Shown: positions 41,075-49,965 of the stretch, in pieces | How the letters are laid out: each line of letters starts with the position of its first letter | How positions within the stretch are numbered: the stretch's first letter is position 1 | Assembly (NCBI RefSeq): GCF_003202205.1 | Contig: NZ_PDOG01000002.1 | Location: 509,800-573,799, forward strand | Origin: Halomonas sp. LBP4 | GTDB lineage: Bacteria; Pseudomonadota; Gammaproteobacteria; Pseudomonadales; Halomonadaceae | DNA: 64,000 bases | Direction: 5' to 3' | The notes under the pieces: model-generated | The model's input: only the letters and a program-made list of their open reading frames with translations | The model's database searches: none | What the model was told of the DNA's origin: nothing | Made by a program: the position numbers and the translations under genes

Positions 41075-42079
41075 ATGCGCAGTCGAGGTACCGCCACCCT
41101 GGGCGCCGGCCTGCTCCTGGCCCTGTGTCTCGGGGTCTTGCCCCTGGCGGGCCAGGCCCAGGACTTCCAGCCGACGGAGCGCCAGGTGCTGGACCGCATC
41201 GTGGCGGTGGTCAACGAGGGGGCGATCATGGAGAGCGAGCTGGCCGAGCGTGTCGCCCAGACCCGTAGCCAGCTCGCCGGACGTGGCACCGAACTGCCGC
41301 CGGAACGTGTCCTGCGCGAGCAGGTGCTCGACCGCATGATCATCGAGGAGATCCAGCTGCAGATGGCGCGCAACGCGGGGCTCTCCGTCGACGACACCGA
41401 ACTCAACCGCCAGGTGCGCGCCATCGCCGAGAGCAACGGCATGACCCTCGAGCAGTTCGCCGATGCCCTGGAGGCCGACGGCCTGACGCTGGCGTCGGTG
41501 CGCAAGGAAGTGCGCCGCGAGATGCTGCTGCGCCAACTGCAGCAGCGCCAGGTCGCCAGCCGGGTCAATGTCAGCGACCGCGAGGTCGAGCGCTTCCTCG
41601 AGCAGCAGGGCGGCGGCAGTGGCCAGGGGGTGATCGAGGAGCATCGCGCCCGCCATATCCTGATCGACCTCACCCCCGAGCGCGACGACGACCAGGCCCG
41701 CCGGCTGGCCGAGCAGCTCCGCGACCGCCTCGAGGCCGGCGAGAGCTTTGCCGCCCTGGCCCAGGAGTACAGTGGCGACCGCGGCAGTGCCATGAACGGT
41801 GGCGAGCTCGGCTGGGTGCGCCCCGGTCAGACCGTGCCGGCCTTCGAGGAGGCCCTGGAGGACCTCGAGATCGGCGAGATCTCTGCACCGGTGCGCTCCC
41901 AGTTCGGCTACCACCTGATCCAGGTGGGGGAGCGTCGCCGGCAGGACGTCAGCGGCGAGGCGCGGCGTGACCAGATCCGCCAGGCGCTGTTCCAGCGCAA
42001 GGCCAACGAGGAGCTGGAGGTGTGGCTGCAGGAGATCCGCTCCCAGGCCTTCGTCGACAACCGGCTCGCCGACCGCTGA
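41075..42079 (+). CDS. surA: Periplasmic chaperone/peptidyl-prolyl isomerase SurA
   Basis: 334 residues from ATG 41075 (AGAGGAAAG eight bases upstream); ATGs at 41045 and 41057 are in frame but give a poorer signal peptide. Signal peptide GAGLLLALCLGVLPLAGQAQ, then the SurA N-domain (LDRIVAVVNEGAIMESELAE). One parvulin domain is evident: HRARHILIDLTPE, NGGELGWVRPGQTVPAFEEA, SQFGYHLIQVGERR. E. coli SurA (428 aa) has two, so this one lacks a domain. Delivers outer-membrane proteins, LptD among them, to the Bam complex. Stop shares a base with pdxA. Confidence 0.93.
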   Translation: MRSRGTATLGAGLLLALCLGVLPLAGQAQDFQPTERQVLDRIVAVVNEGAIMESELAERVAQTRSQLAGRGTELPPERVLREQVLDRMIIEEIQLQMARNAGLSVDDTELNRQVRAIAESNGMTLEQFADALEADGLTLASVRKEVRREMLLRQLQQRQVASRVNVSDREVERFLEQQGGGSGQGVIEEHRARHILIDLTPERDDDQARRLAEQLRDRLEAGESFAALAQEYSGDRGSAMNGGELGWVRPGQTVPAFEEALEDLEIGEISAPVRSQFGYHLIQVGERRRQDVSGEARRDQIRQALFQRKANEELEVWLQEIRSQAFVDNRLADR

Positions 42080-43137
42080 TGGCCGACATCCCGGTCCCCG
42101 TGCTGGCCCTGACCACTGGCGAACCCGCCGGCATCGGGCCGGAGCTCGCGGTGATGCTGGCCGCCGAGGAGGCGCCGGCGGCCCGGCTGGTGGCGGTGGG
42201 CGACCCCGGCCTGCTGGCCGAGCGCGCCGCGCTGATCGGTCGTGACGTCGAGCTCGTCGAGTGTACGCCGGGCGAGCCGTTGCCCACGCCTCGCCCCGGC
42301 ATGCTGCCGGTGTGGCCGGTGGCGCTGCGCGCGCCGTCGCGGCCCGGCGAACTCGAGGTGGCCAATGCCGCCTACGTGCTCGAGACCCTGGACCTGGCGG
42401 TCCGGGCCTGCCGGGAGGGTCAGGCTGCCGGCATGGTCACCGCGCCGCTGCACAAGGGGGTGATCCTCGATGCCGGTCATGCCGGTTTCACCGGCCACAC
42501 CGAGTACCTGCGCGACGCCTGTGGCGTCGACGAGGTGGTGATGCTGCTGGCCACCGACAGCGCCCTGCATGCCGGCCAGCCCGGTTGGCGCGGCAGTGCC
42601 GCGCTGCGGGTGGCCCTGGCCACCACCCACCTGCCGCTGCGCGAGGTGAGCGACGCCCTCACCGCGCCCCGCCTGGCGCGGGTCCTGCGCATCCTCGACG
42701 CCGACCTGCGACGCTGGTTCGGGGTGGCCGCGCCGCGCATCGCCGTGTGCGGGCTCAATCCCCATGCCGGGGAGGGCGGCCATCTGGGGCGGGAGGAGCT
42801 GGATGTCATCATCCCGGTGCTCGAGGCGCTGCGCGCCGAGGGCCTGACCCTTGACGGCCCGCTGCCCGCCGATACCCTGTTCACTCCGCGCCACCTCGAG
42901 GGCGTCGATGCGGTGCTGGCGATGTATCATGACCAGGGGCTGCCGGTGCTCAAGTACGCCGGTTTCGGCCGTGCCGCCAACATCACCCTGGGCCTGCCGC
43001 TGGTCCGCACCTCGGTGGACCACGGCACGGCGCTGGACCTGGCCGGCCGCGGCAGCGCCGACCCCGGCAGCCTGCGCGTGGCCGTGGCGCTGGCCGCCGA
43101 CATGGCGCGGCGCGGCGCTGAAGTAGCACCCATGTGA
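42079..43137 (+). CDS. pdxA: 4-hydroxythreonine-4-phosphate dehydrogenase
   Basis: 352 residues (E. coli 329). NAD-dependent oxidation of 4-phosphohydroxy-L-threonine in pyridoxal phosphate synthesis. Typical start PVLALTTGEPAGIGPELAV, metal and substrate site GMVTAPLHKGVILDAGHAGF followed by TGHTEYLRDA, CGLNPHAGEGGHLGREELD and FVRTSVDHGTALDLAG-type end (LVRTSVDHGTALDLAGRGSA). ATG 42079 overlaps the surA TGA. A copy of the dispersed repeat follows it. Confidence 0.97.
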   Translation: MADIPVPVLALTTGEPAGIGPELAVMLAAEEAPAARLVAVGDPGLLAERAALIGRDVELVECTPGEPLPTPRPGMLPVWPVALRAPSRPGELEVANAAYVLETLDLAVRACREGQAAGMVTAPLHKGVILDAGHAGFTGHTEYLRDACGVDEVVMLLATDSALHAGQPGWRGSAALRVALATTHLPLREVSDALTAPRLARVLRILDADLRRWFGVAAPRIAVCGLNPHAGEGGHLGREELDVIIPVLEALRAEGLTLDGPLPADTLFTPRHLEGVDAVLAMYHDQGLPVLKYAGFGRAANITLGLPLVRTSVDHGTALDLAGRGSADPGSLRVAVALAADMARRGAEVAPM

Positions 43138-43140
43138 GGA

Positions 43141-43238
43141 GCGCCGGGGACAGACCGAAGCGGAGGTCCTGCGCCAGGAATGGCGTCGGTAGCGCCCATG
43201 GAAGGGTTCACAGCGCCTCCGCGCAGGTCTGTCGCCGG
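43141..43238 (+). repeat. Dispersed structured repeat, copy B
   Basis: Second copy of the element at 1039-1140, starting three bases after the pdxA stop and ending 46 bases before rsmA. Outer helix GACAGACC/GGTCTGTC, second helix GCGGAGG/CCTCCGC and hairpin GCGCCA/TGGCGT with a GGAA loop correspond to helices of copy A with compensating base changes. The unpaired core AGCGCCCA, GGAAGGG and CACAGCGCCTCC is the best conserved part. Here it would be in the pdxA-rsmA transcript. Confidence 0.75.
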
Positions 43239-43284
43239 ATCTAACATCCAGAAGAAGACCACAGCGATAGAAGGACACCCCTGA

Positions 43285-44103
43285 ATGGCATCCCGCCCCC
43301 CGGTTCACCGGGCCCGCAAGCGTTTCGGCCAGAACTTCCTGCGCGACCCGGGCATCATCTCGCGCATCGTGCGCGCCATCGGGCCGCGCCCCGGCGAACG
43401 CTTGGTGGAGATCGGTCCCGGCCAGGGCGCACTGACCGAGCCGCTGCTGGAAGCGGCCGACGGGCAGCTCGAGGTGATCGAGCTCGACCGCGACCTGATT
43501 CCCGGCCTGCGCGTGCAGTTCTTCAACCATCCCGGGTTCGTGATCCACGAGGGTGACGCCCTGAAGTTCGACTTCGGGGCGCTGCGGGGGGCAGGGGAGC
43601 CGCTGCGGGTGGTGGGCAACCTGCCCTACAATATCTCCACCCCCCTGATCATGCACCTGCTCGAGGCCGGCGATGCGGTCGCCGACATGCACTTCATGCT
43701 GCAGAAGGAGGTGGTCGACCGCTTGGCCGCCGAGCCGGGCGGCGCCGACTGGGGCCGGCTCTCGGTGATGGCCCAGTACCACTGCCGGGTCGACGCCCTG
43801 TTCGTGGTGCCGCCGGAGGCCTTCGTGCCGCGACCCAAGGTCGACTCGGCCATCGTGCGCCTCGCCCCCCACGCCGAACGGCCGTGCCGGGCGCACGACG
43901 AGGCGCTGCTGTTCACCCTGGTTCGCGAGGCCTTCGGCCAGCGGCGCAAGACCCTGCGCAACAACCTCAAGGGCCGCATCGCGGCGGCCGACCTCGAGGG
44001 GCTGGGGGTCGACCCCGGTCGCCGCCCCCAGACCCTGACGGTGGCCGAGTTCGTGCGCATCGCCAACCACCTGGCCGACGCCGGGCAAGGAGCGACCCCA
44101 TGA
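43285..44103 (+). CDS. rsmA: 16S rRNA dimethyladenosine transferase RsmA (KsgA)
   Basis: 272 residues. Dimethylates A1518 and A1519 of 16S rRNA. Motifs in order: [23 protein letters not shown] motif [17 protein letters not shown] near 46-62, acidic [23 protein letters not shown] and catalytic [15 protein letters not shown] near 113-127. C-terminal helical domain has [17 protein letters not shown] 43285 follows GAAGGACACCCCTGA. Ends in an ATGA overlap with apaG. Confidence 0.97.
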   Translation: MASRPPVHRARKRFGQNFLRDPGIISRIVRAIGPRPGERLVEIGPGQGALTEPLLEAADGQLEVIELDRDLIPGLRVQFFNHPGFVIHEGDALKFDFGALRGAGEPLRVVGNLPYNISTPLIMHLLEAGDAVADMHFMLQKEVVDRLAAEPGGADWGRLSVMAQYHCRVDALFVVPPEAFVPRPKVDSAIVRLAPHAERPCRAHDEALLFTLVREAFGQRRKTLRNNLKGRIAAADLEGLGVDPGRRPQTLTVAEFVRIANHLADAGQGATP

Positions 44104-44498
44104 CGCTGACACCTCCCGAAGAGTTCGTCGATGCCGTGCGTGTCGACGTGGAGCCGGTCTTCCGCGTGGAGGAGTCCGCCCCCGACGAGCGGCGCTTCGT
44201 CTTCAGCTACACGGTCACGGTGCACAACCACTCCCGGCGCAGCGTGCAACTGCTCGCCCGCTACTGGAAGATCACCCAGGGCAGTGGCAAGGTGCAGGAA
44301 GTGCGCGGCAAAGGCGTGGTGGGGCAGCAGCCGATGATCGGCCCGGGCCAGACCTTCCGCTACACCAGCCGGGCGATCCTCGATGGCCCGGTGGGGGTGA
44401 TGGAAGGGGCCTACACCTGTGTCGATACCGCCAGTCAGCACCCCTTCGAGGTGGCCATCGCGCCCTTCCGCCTGGCCGGCCCCAACCAGGTGCACTGA
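44100..44498 (+). CDS. apaG: ApaG protein
   Basis: 132 residues, fibronectin-III-like beta sandwich (DUF525). Family landmarks: [60 protein letters not shown] and [20 protein letters not shown]. Exact function unsettled; its genetic link with rsmA and apaH is conserved across gammaproteobacteria. Start 44100 overlaps rsmA by four bases. Confidence 0.96.
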   Translation: MTLTPPEEFVDAVRVDVEPVFRVEESAPDERRFVFSYTVTVHNHSRRSVQLLARYWKITQGSGKVQEVRGKGVVGQQPMIGPGQTFRYTSRAILDGPVGVMEGAYTCVDTASQHPFEVAIAPFRLAGPNQVH

Positions 44499-44526
44499 GC
44501 CACCACACGCGTCGCAAGGAGCGGAG

Positions 44527-45393
44527 ATGACCACCTACGCCATCGGCGATCTGCAGGGCTGTCACGTCGAATTCGTCGAACTGCTCGAACGGCTCGATTT
44601 CGATCCGCGCCGCGACCGGCTGTGGCTCGCCGGTGATCTGGTCAATCGCGGGCCCGACTCGCTGGCCTGTCTGCGGGAGGTGATGGCGCTGGGCGAGGCG
44701 GCCACCACGGTACTCGGCAACCACGACCTGCACCTGCTCGCGGTGGCGCGGGGGGGAGAGCGCGAGAAGCCCGGCGACACCCTTGCGGAGGTGCTCGAGG
44801 CGCCGGACCGCGAGCGGCTGCTCGACTGGCTGCAGTCGCGCCCCCTGTTGCTGCGTGCCGCCGGGACGCCCGGGAGCGGCGAGACGGTGATGACCCATGC
44901 CGGGCTGCCGCCCCAGTGGTCGGTGGCGCGCGCCGCCGACCTGGCCGGGGAGCTTGCTGCGACGCTGACCGGCGAGCACGCCGGGGCCTTCCTCGAACGA
45001 ATGTACGGCAACCGGCCGGCCAGCTGGCGGGACGACCTCGAAGGCGTCGACCGGCTGCGGGTGATCGTCAACACCTTCACCCGCATGCGCTTCATCGACG
45101 CCGAGGGGCGGCTCGACTTCACCGCCAGGGAGGGGCTCGACAGCGCCCCTCCCGGTTTCGCCCCCTGGTTCCAGTACCCGTGCCACGACGACCCCTGGCT
45201 GCTGTTCGGCCACTGGGCCGCCCTGCAGGGCCGGGTTCCCGGCAGCCGGGTCCGTGCCGAGGCGCTGGATACCGGCTGCGTCTGGGGCGGCCGCCTGACG
45301 GCCCTGAACCTGGCGAACGGCGAGCGTGTCAGCGTGCCGAGCCGTCGGGACCGCCCCCGATCCCCCTTTCCGACGACCCGGAGCTCGCCATGA
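44527..45393 (+). CDS. apaH: Bis(5'-nucleosyl)-tetraphosphatase, symmetrical
   Basis: 288-residue metallophosphatase that hydrolyses Ap4A to two ADP and removes Np4 caps from RNA. Calcineurin-type motifs: YAIGDLQGC at the N-terminus, LAGDLVNRGPDSL near 37-49, VLGNHDLHLLAVA near 63-75, MTHAGLPPQWS near 123. The C-terminal 20 residues (PSRRDRPRSPFPTT) are basic and atypical. AAGGAGCGGAG precedes ATG 44527. ATGA overlap with glpE. Confidence 0.96.
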   Translation: MTTYAIGDLQGCHVEFVELLERLDFDPRRDRLWLAGDLVNRGPDSLACLREVMALGEAATTVLGNHDLHLLAVARGGEREKPGDTLAEVLEAPDRERLLDWLQSRPLLLRAAGTPGSGETVMTHAGLPPQWSVARAADLAGELAATLTGEHAGAFLERMYGNRPASWRDDLEGVDRLRVIVNTFTRMRFIDAEGRLDFTAREGLDSAPPGFAPWFQYPCHDDPWLLFGHWAALQGRVPGSRVRAEALDTGCVWGGRLTALNLANGERVSVPSRRDRPRSPFPTTRSSP

Positions 45394-45719
45394 ACGCGCC
45401 TGCTTTTCGACACCTGGACATTCCGACCCTGGGCGAGTGGCTCGCCGGTGACGAGCCGCTCACCCTGGTCGATATCCGCGACCCCGTTAGCTTCGCCGAG
45501 GGCCATATTCCCGGCAGCCGCCATCTGGACAACGACAGCGTGCCGGCGTTGTTCGAGGTGGCCCCACGCGACCGCCCGCTGGTGGTGGTCTGCTACCACG
45601 GCCACTCCAGCCAGCAGGCGGCTGCCTGGCTGGCCGGCCAGGGCTTCGCCGAGGTCTACAGCCTCGACGGCGGCTTCACCGACTGGCAGCTGCGGCATCC
45701 CGACCGCGTGGAGCGCTGA
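45390..45719 (+). CDS. glpE: Thiosulfate sulfurtransferase GlpE
   Basis: 109-residue single-domain rhodanese. Active-site loop CYHGHSSQQA with Cys 68; flanking TLVDIRDPVSFAEGHIPGSR and YSLDGGFTDWQ are typical. It transfers sulfane sulfur from thiosulfate to cyanide or thiols such as thioredoxin. Overlaps apaH by four bases and is three bases from cca, so it is in the same transcript. Confidence 0.94.
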   Translation: MNAPAFRHLDIPTLGEWLAGDEPLTLVDIRDPVSFAEGHIPGSRHLDNDSVPALFEVAPRDRPLVVVCYHGHSSQQAAAWLAGQGFAEVYSLDGGFTDWQLRHPDRVER

Positions 45720-45722
45720 GTC

Positions 45723-46862
45723 ATGGCCGAGGGACGGGACCCGCACCTGCACGGGCTCGAGGTCTATCGGGTCGGCGGGGCGGTGCGCGATGCGCGGCTC
45801 GGCTGGCCGGTCTATGACAACGACTGGGTGGTGGTCGGTGCCACCCCGGAGGCGATGACGCGCCGGGGCTTCAAGCCGGTGGGGCGTGAGTTCCCGGTCT
45901 TCCTGCATCCCGAGACCCATGAGGAGTACGCCCTGGCCCGCACCGAGCGCAAGTCAGGCCACGGCTACACGGGCTTCACGGTGCACGCCAGCCCGGCGGT
46001 CACCCTGGAGGAGGACCTGGCACGGCGCGACCTGACCATCAACGCCATGGCCGAGACTCCGGAGGGCGAGCTGGTCGACCCCCACGGCGGGCTGGCCGAC
46101 CTGGAGGCGCGGCGGCTGCGCCATGTGTCGCCGGCCTTCGTCGAGGATCCGCTGCGGGTGCTGCGCACCGCCCGCTTCCTGGCCCGTTACGCCGGACTCG
46201 GCTTCGTCATCGCCGACGAGACCCGGGCCCTGATGGCCGAACTGGTGGACAGTGGCGAGCTGACCCACCTGGTGGCCGAGCGGGTCTGGACCGAGACCGA
46301 GAAGGCCCTCGGCGAGCCCTGGCCTGAGGTCTACTTCCAGGCCCTGGACGAGTGCGGTGCCCTGGCGCAGTTGCTGCCGGAGCTGGTGGCCGATCGTGAG
46401 GCCCTGGACGAGGCGCTGGGACGCCTGCACCGGCTGCCCGAGGACATCGAGGCCGAGCAGGAGATTCGCTGGCGCTGGGCCCGGCTGGTCGAGCACCTGG
46501 GGGAATCGGCGCGGACGGCCCTGGCCGAGCGGCTGCGCCTGCCCAGGGCCCATGTCGACCTGGCGCGTCAGGCTGCTCTGACCCGGCAACTGAGGCTGGA
46601 GGCTGGGTGCGAGACGCCGGATGGGGCGAGGGTGCTGGCCTGGCTCGATGGCATCGATGCCTGGCGGCGCAGCGAGCGGGTCGCCCCCCTGGTCAGCCTG
46701 GTCAGCCTGGATGATCCCGGCCTGGCCGTGGGCCTGGCGCTGGCCTGGCGGCTGGCGGCGCAGATCCTGCCGAGGGTGCTGGTGGAAGAGGGGTTCAAGG
46801 GGCGAGCGCTCGGCGAGGAGCTCGCCCGGCGACGCCGGGAGGCGATCGATGCCGCGCTGTGA
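45723..46862 (+). CDS. cca: CCA tRNA nucleotidyltransferase
   Basis: 379 residues. Adds or repairs the 3' CCA end of tRNA. Head domain: [20 protein letters not shown] with the catalytic D-N-D of [14 protein letters not shown], and [20 protein letters not shown]. Neck motifs [19 protein letters not shown] and the basic [10 protein letters not shown] follow. E. coli Cca (412 aa) also has a C-terminal HD phosphohydrolase domain; here the tail after about 205 has no HHxD-type motif, so this protein should lack the phosphatase activity. Convergent with folK. Confidence 0.95.
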   Translation: MAEGRDPHLHGLEVYRVGGAVRDARLGWPVYDNDWVVVGATPEAMTRRGFKPVGREFPVFLHPETHEEYALARTERKSGHGYTGFTVHASPAVTLEEDLARRDLTINAMAETPEGELVDPHGGLADLEARRLRHVSPAFVEDPLRVLRTARFLARYAGLGFVIADETRALMAELVDSGELTHLVAERVWTETEKALGEPWPEVYFQALDECGALAQLLPELVADREALDEALGRLHRLPEDIEAEQEIRWRWARLVEHLGESARTALAERLRLPRAHVDLARQAALTRQLRLEAGCETPDGARVLAWLDGIDAWRRSERVAPLVSLVSLDDPGLAVGLALAWRLAAQILPRVLVEEGFKGRALGEELARRRREAIDAAL

Positions 46863-46890
46863 AGGCGGCGAGCGCGGGAGGGGTCGGCGA

Positions 46891-47409
46891 TCAGTCGGCC
46901 CGGGAGATCGTGCGGCCGGCCCAGACGAACTCCACCGGCCAGAGGCGCTGGTCGCCGGCCGCGAAGCTCGCCCAGTGGTCACGGTAGGTCCGGCCGGTGA
47001 GCGGGTGGCGCGCGTCCGGCAGCAGTTCGGCCAGCGGCAGCAGCACGAAGGCGTGGTGGAGGATCTCGGCGCGTGGCAGCTCGACGCCGTCCTGGAAGCC
47101 GGTGAGGTCGCCCACCGTCAGCAGGTCGATGTCCAGGGTACGGGGACTGAACTTGGGGCTGTCCTTGCGCCGGCCGTTGGCGAACTCCAGCCGTTTGCAC
47201 CAGGCCTGCAGTTCACCCACCGGCCAGTCGCTCGCGAACACCGCCACCAGGTTGTAGAAGTTGCGACCGTCCTCGAAGCCCACCGGTTCGCTTTCGAAGA
47301 CCCGCGAGACGGCCAGTGCGCCGAAGGTGGCCGCCAGGGCATCCAGGCAGGCGCGCACGTGGCGGTCGCGGTCGATGTTGCTGCCGATGCTGACGCTGAC
47401 CCGAGCCAT
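46891..47409 (-). CDS. folK: 2-amino-4-hydroxy-6-hydroxymethyldihydropteridine pyrophosphokinase
   Basis: 172 residues. Transfers pyrophosphate from ATP to 6-hydroxymethyl-dihydropterin in folate synthesis. Start MARVSVSIGSNIDRDRHVRA; the HPPK signature lies at KFSPRTLDIDLLTVGD (residues 86-101) with the two metal-binding Asp in DID, and LPRAEILHHAFVLLPLAELL is the substrate-side helix. Start overlaps the folB stop by one base (TGATG), so the two are coupled. Confidence 0.93.
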   Translation of the reverse strand: MARVSVSIGSNIDRDRHVRACLDALAATFGALAVSRVFESEPVGFEDGRNFYNLVAVFASDWPVGELQAWCKRLEFANGRRKDSPKFSPRTLDIDLLTVGDLTGFQDGVELPRAEILHHAFVLLPLAELLPDARHPLTGRTYRDHWASFAAGDQRLWPVEFVWAGRTISRAD

Positions 47410-47774
47410 CAGTTGCCCTCCGGTGGGGTGCCGCGCTCGATGCGCACGCCCACCGCCGCCGCGGCGGCCACGGCGCCGGGCTTGCGGACGGTCAGGCGCA
47501 GCCAGGCGATGGCGAACTCCTCGCGCAGGGTGGCCGCGAGCCGCTCGGCGAAGGTCTCCACCAGGGCGAAGTCGTGCTCCCCGGCGAAGGCCGCGATGCG
47601 TGCGCTGATGGCGGCGTAGTCCAGTGTCAGGGCGATGTCGTCGTCCGCCGCGGCGGGGCGGATGTCGGTGGCGAGTTCCAGGTCGAGCACCAGGCGCTGG
47701 GTGATGGTGCGTTCCCAGTCGTAGACCCCGATCACGGTGTCCACGCCGAGTGACTCGATCAGCACAAGATCCAT
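47409..47774 (-). CDS. folB: Dihydroneopterin aldolase
   Basis: 121 residues. Makes 6-hydroxymethyl-dihydropterin, the substrate of the next gene. Family landmarks: LGVDTVIGVYDWERTITQRL, TLDYAAISARIAAFAGEHDF, LVETFAERLAATL with the catalytic Glu, and WLRLTVRKPGAV with the conserved Lys. ATG 47774; divergent from plsY over 144 bases. Confidence 0.95.
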   Translation of the reverse strand: MDLVLIESLGVDTVIGVYDWERTITQRLVLDLELATDIRPAAADDDIALTLDYAAISARIAAFAGEHDFALVETFAERLAATLREEFAIAWLRLTVRKPGAVAAAAAVGVRIERGTPPEGN

Positions 47775-47878
47775 AATGAACGGCTTTTCCGGGCGTTGGT
47801 GTGGCGGCGATTGTACGCGAGCCGGCCGCGGGACGACACCGTGCCGACCACGTCCTGCTGTCCCGTTGCGCTCGTGGC

Positions 47879-47887
47879 TGGCAGAAT
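47879..47887 (+). promoter_or_regulatory. Extended -10 promoter of plsY
   Basis: TG, one base, CAGAAT (47879-47887), 31 bases before the plsY start. Confidence 0.4.
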
Positions 47888-47918
47888 CCGTCCCCAGACA
47901 ATCACGAGAGGTCGGCCC

Positions 47919-48521
47919 GTGGCGGCGCAACCCGAACTCCTACTTCCGCTGGTGGCACTGGGCTATCTCAGCGGCACCTGGCTCGGCGCCCTGACCGTGT
48001 GCCGGCTCGCCGGCGTGCGTGACCCGCGCCTGGCCGGTTCCTGCAACCCCGGCTTCTCCAATGTGCTGCGCCTCTACGGCACGCGCCTGGCCCTGGCCAC
48101 CCTGGTGGTGGATGCGGCCAAGGGCATGCCGGTGCTGTGGCTGGCCATGGCCATGGGAATGCCGCCCTGGGCCCAGGGCCTGGTCGGTCTCGGCGTGCTG
48201 CTGGGCCACAGCTATCCGGCCTGGCACCGCTTCCGCGGCGGCAAGGCGGTGGCCAGCGCCTTCGGCGTGATGCTGGTACTGACCCCCTGGGTGGCGCTGG
48301 TCTGCGCCGCACTCTGGTCATTGCTGGCCTGGTGGGTGCGCACCGCCGCCATCGCCACCCTGGCCAGTGCCGCCCTGGCGCCGCTGGCCAGTATCTGGCT
48401 GGCGCCGGACTACGTCGGGGTGGTGATCGCCTTCACCCTGCTGGTGCTGGCGCGCCATGTGCTCAATATCCGCCGTCTGGGCCGCGGCGACGAGCCAGGG
48501 TTGGGGCGCCGTCACGACTAG
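47919..48521 (+). CDS. plsY: Glycerol-3-phosphate acyltransferase PlsY-like
   Basis: 200 residues, five to six membrane helices. Acylates glycerol 3-phosphate from acyl phosphate, first step of phospholipid synthesis. GTG 47919 has GAGAGG seven bases upstream. The place between folB and tsaD is the usual one for plsY. The family motifs are unusual: GSCNPGFSNVLRLYG replaces the common GSGNPGATNVLR, and GHSYPAWHRFRGGKAVASAF replaces the GGKGVA form. It may be a divergent lineage variant. Confidence 0.85.
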   Translation: MAAQPELLLPLVALGYLSGTWLGALTVCRLAGVRDPRLAGSCNPGFSNVLRLYGTRLALATLVVDAAKGMPVLWLAMAMGMPPWAQGLVGLGVLLGHSYPAWHRFRGGKAVASAFGVMLVLTPWVALVCAALWSLLAWWVRTAAIATLASAALAPLASIWLAPDYVGVVIAFTLLVLARHVLNIRRLGRGDEPGLGRRHD

Positions 48522-48813
48522 TCAACCCGCGACGTCGGTGGCTCGGGAGGGTGACGAAGCTCGCGATCCCGTGGACGAAACCCTGACACATCGCTTGCGG
48601 CCTGCGCGTCGGGCCGGAACAAGGTCCCTCTTGCCGGCCCTGAATCGACATCCCTGTCGATTCCCGCGCGCCGCAGCGCTCGTTGTCAGCGTCCCCGGGT
48701 ATATATCGCTTCGCTTCGTTACCCTGTCTCGCCCGCTTCTGGTAGCCAGGCGGCAACTGGCTCTTGGCTGAGCGCCTGCCCGAGGGTCAGCCGCGGGAGA
48801 AGGTCGCCAGCCG
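48522..48813. other. Non-coding gap between plsY and tsaD
   Basis: 292 bases between convergent genes with no credible gene. GAATCGACA (48649-48657) and TGTCGATTC (48662-48670) form a 9-base perfect hairpin around 4 bases, without a T-run. A 97-codon minus-strand frame (48463-48756) runs through both the gap and plsY and lacks a ribosome binding site; I do not call it. Confidence 0.5.
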
Positions 48814-49851
48814 TCAGGTGCCGGCAGGTGCTTCGAGGCTATCCATCGGCCAGCGCGGCACGGCCTTCATGATGCCGGTCTCGTCGCGCTCGCCGGCCAG
48901 CAGTCGCTGGGCCCCCACGTAGGCAATCATCGCCCCGTTGTCGGTGCAGAAGCGGCCGCGGGGATAGTAGGCGCGGGCGCCACGCTTGTCGGTCTCGCGC
49001 TCCAGGCGCTCGCGCAGGCGCACGTTGGCGCTCACCCCGCCGGCCACCACCAGTCGCTTGAGGCCGGTTGCATCCAGGGCGCGGCGGCACTTGATCACCA
49101 GGGTGTCCACCACCGCCTCCTCGAAGGCCCGGGCCACATCGGCACGGGCCTGGTCGTCCAGGTTCCCGGCCGCCTCCAGCTCGCGGATCGCCGTCAGGGT
49201 GTGGGTCTTGAGCCCCGAGAAGCTGAAGTCCAGGCCCGGCCGGTCGGTCATCGGCCGCGGGAAGCGGAAGCGGCCCGGGTCGCCCGCCTCGGCCAGCCGG
49301 GCCACATGGGGACCGCCGGGGTAGTCGAGGCCGAGCATCTTGGCGGCCTTGTCGAAGGCCTCGCCGGCGGCGTCGTCCATCGACTCCCCCAGCAACCGGT
49401 ACCGGCCGAGCCCCCGCACCTCGACCAGTTGGGTGTGGCCACCGGAGACCAGCAGGGCGACGAAGGGAAAGGCCGGGGGGGCATCCTCGAGCATCGGCGC
49501 CAGCAGGTGACCCTCCATATGGTGGACACCGAGCACCGGGATGCCCAGGGCGCGGGCCATGCCGTGGGCGGTACTGGCGCCCACCATCAGCGCGCCCACC
49601 AGGCCGGGGCCGGCGGTGTAGGCGATGGCATCGAGCTGGTGACGGCCCAGGCCGGCCTCGTCGAGCACCTGCTGGATCAGCGGTAGCAGGCGGCGGGTGT
49701 GATCGCGGGAGGCGAGCTCGGGCACTACGCCGCCATATTCGGCGTGCATGGCGACCTGGCTGTAGAGCGCGTCGGCCACGAGGCCGCGCTCGCTGTCGAA
49801 GAGGGCGACGCCGGTCTCGTCGCAGGAGGTCTCGATGCCCAGTACGCGCAT
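48814..49851 (-). CDS. tsaD: tRNA N6-adenosine threonylcarbamoyltransferase TsaD
   Basis: 345 residues (E. coli 337). Transfers threonylcarbamoyl to A37 of ANN-decoding tRNAs, with TsaB, TsaC and TsaE. Start [20 protein letters not shown] is diagnostic. Metal-binding [14 protein letters not shown] near 111-124, nucleotide loops [48 protein letters not shown], and [20 protein letters not shown] 49851; upstream in-frame codons are not part of the family. Divergent from rpsU. Confidence 0.97.
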   Translation of the reverse strand: MRVLGIETSCDETGVALFDSERGLVADALYSQVAMHAEYGGVVPELASRDHTRRLLPLIQQVLDEAGLGRHQLDAIAYTAGPGLVGALMVGASTAHGMARALGIPVLGVHHMEGHLLAPMLEDAPPAFPFVALLVSGGHTQLVEVRGLGRYRLLGESMDDAAGEAFDKAAKMLGLDYPGGPHVARLAEAGDPGRFRFPRPMTDRPGLDFSFSGLKTHTLTAIRELEAAGNLDDQARADVARAFEEAVVDTLVIKCRRALDATGLKRLVVAGGVSANVRLRERLERETDKRGARAYYPRGRFCTDNGAMIAYVGAQRLLAGERDETGIMKAVPRWPMDSLEAPAGT

Positions 49852-49883
49852 GGTGATGGCTCGGTAGTGCAGGGAAGGGGCGT

Positions 49884-49889
49884 ATTCTA
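49884..49889 (-). promoter_or_regulatory. Possible -10 of tsaD
   Basis: TAGAAT on the minus strand, 33 bases before the tsaD start; the -35 region is poor. Confidence 0.4.
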
Positions 49890-49930
49890 CGCGCTTTGGC
49901 CGCGGGGCGGCAGGGCCAGGGGGAAACGGT

Positions 49931-49959
49931 TTGCAAAGCCTGGGTGTGGGGTCTAGAAT
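49931..49959 (+). promoter_or_regulatory. Promoter of rpsU
   Basis: TTGCAA (49931-49936), a 17-base spacer and TAGAAT (49954-49959): a strong sigma-70 promoter. It implies a 5' leader of about 200 bases before rpsU at 50165. Confidence 0.7.
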
Positions 49960-49965
49960 ACTGTG

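Noticed and set aside
42000..44112. Long minus-strand frames opposite pdxA and rsmA
   Set aside because: Shadows of well-recognised plus-strand genes.
48700..48730. TATATAT-like sequence as a promoter
   Set aside because: It lies between two convergent genes with no gene downstream to be transcribed and no -35 at the proper distance.
48463..48756. 97-codon minus-strand ORF between plsY and tsaD
   Set aside because: It overlaps the end of plsY, lacks a ribosome binding site, and its residues look like translated non-coding DNA.
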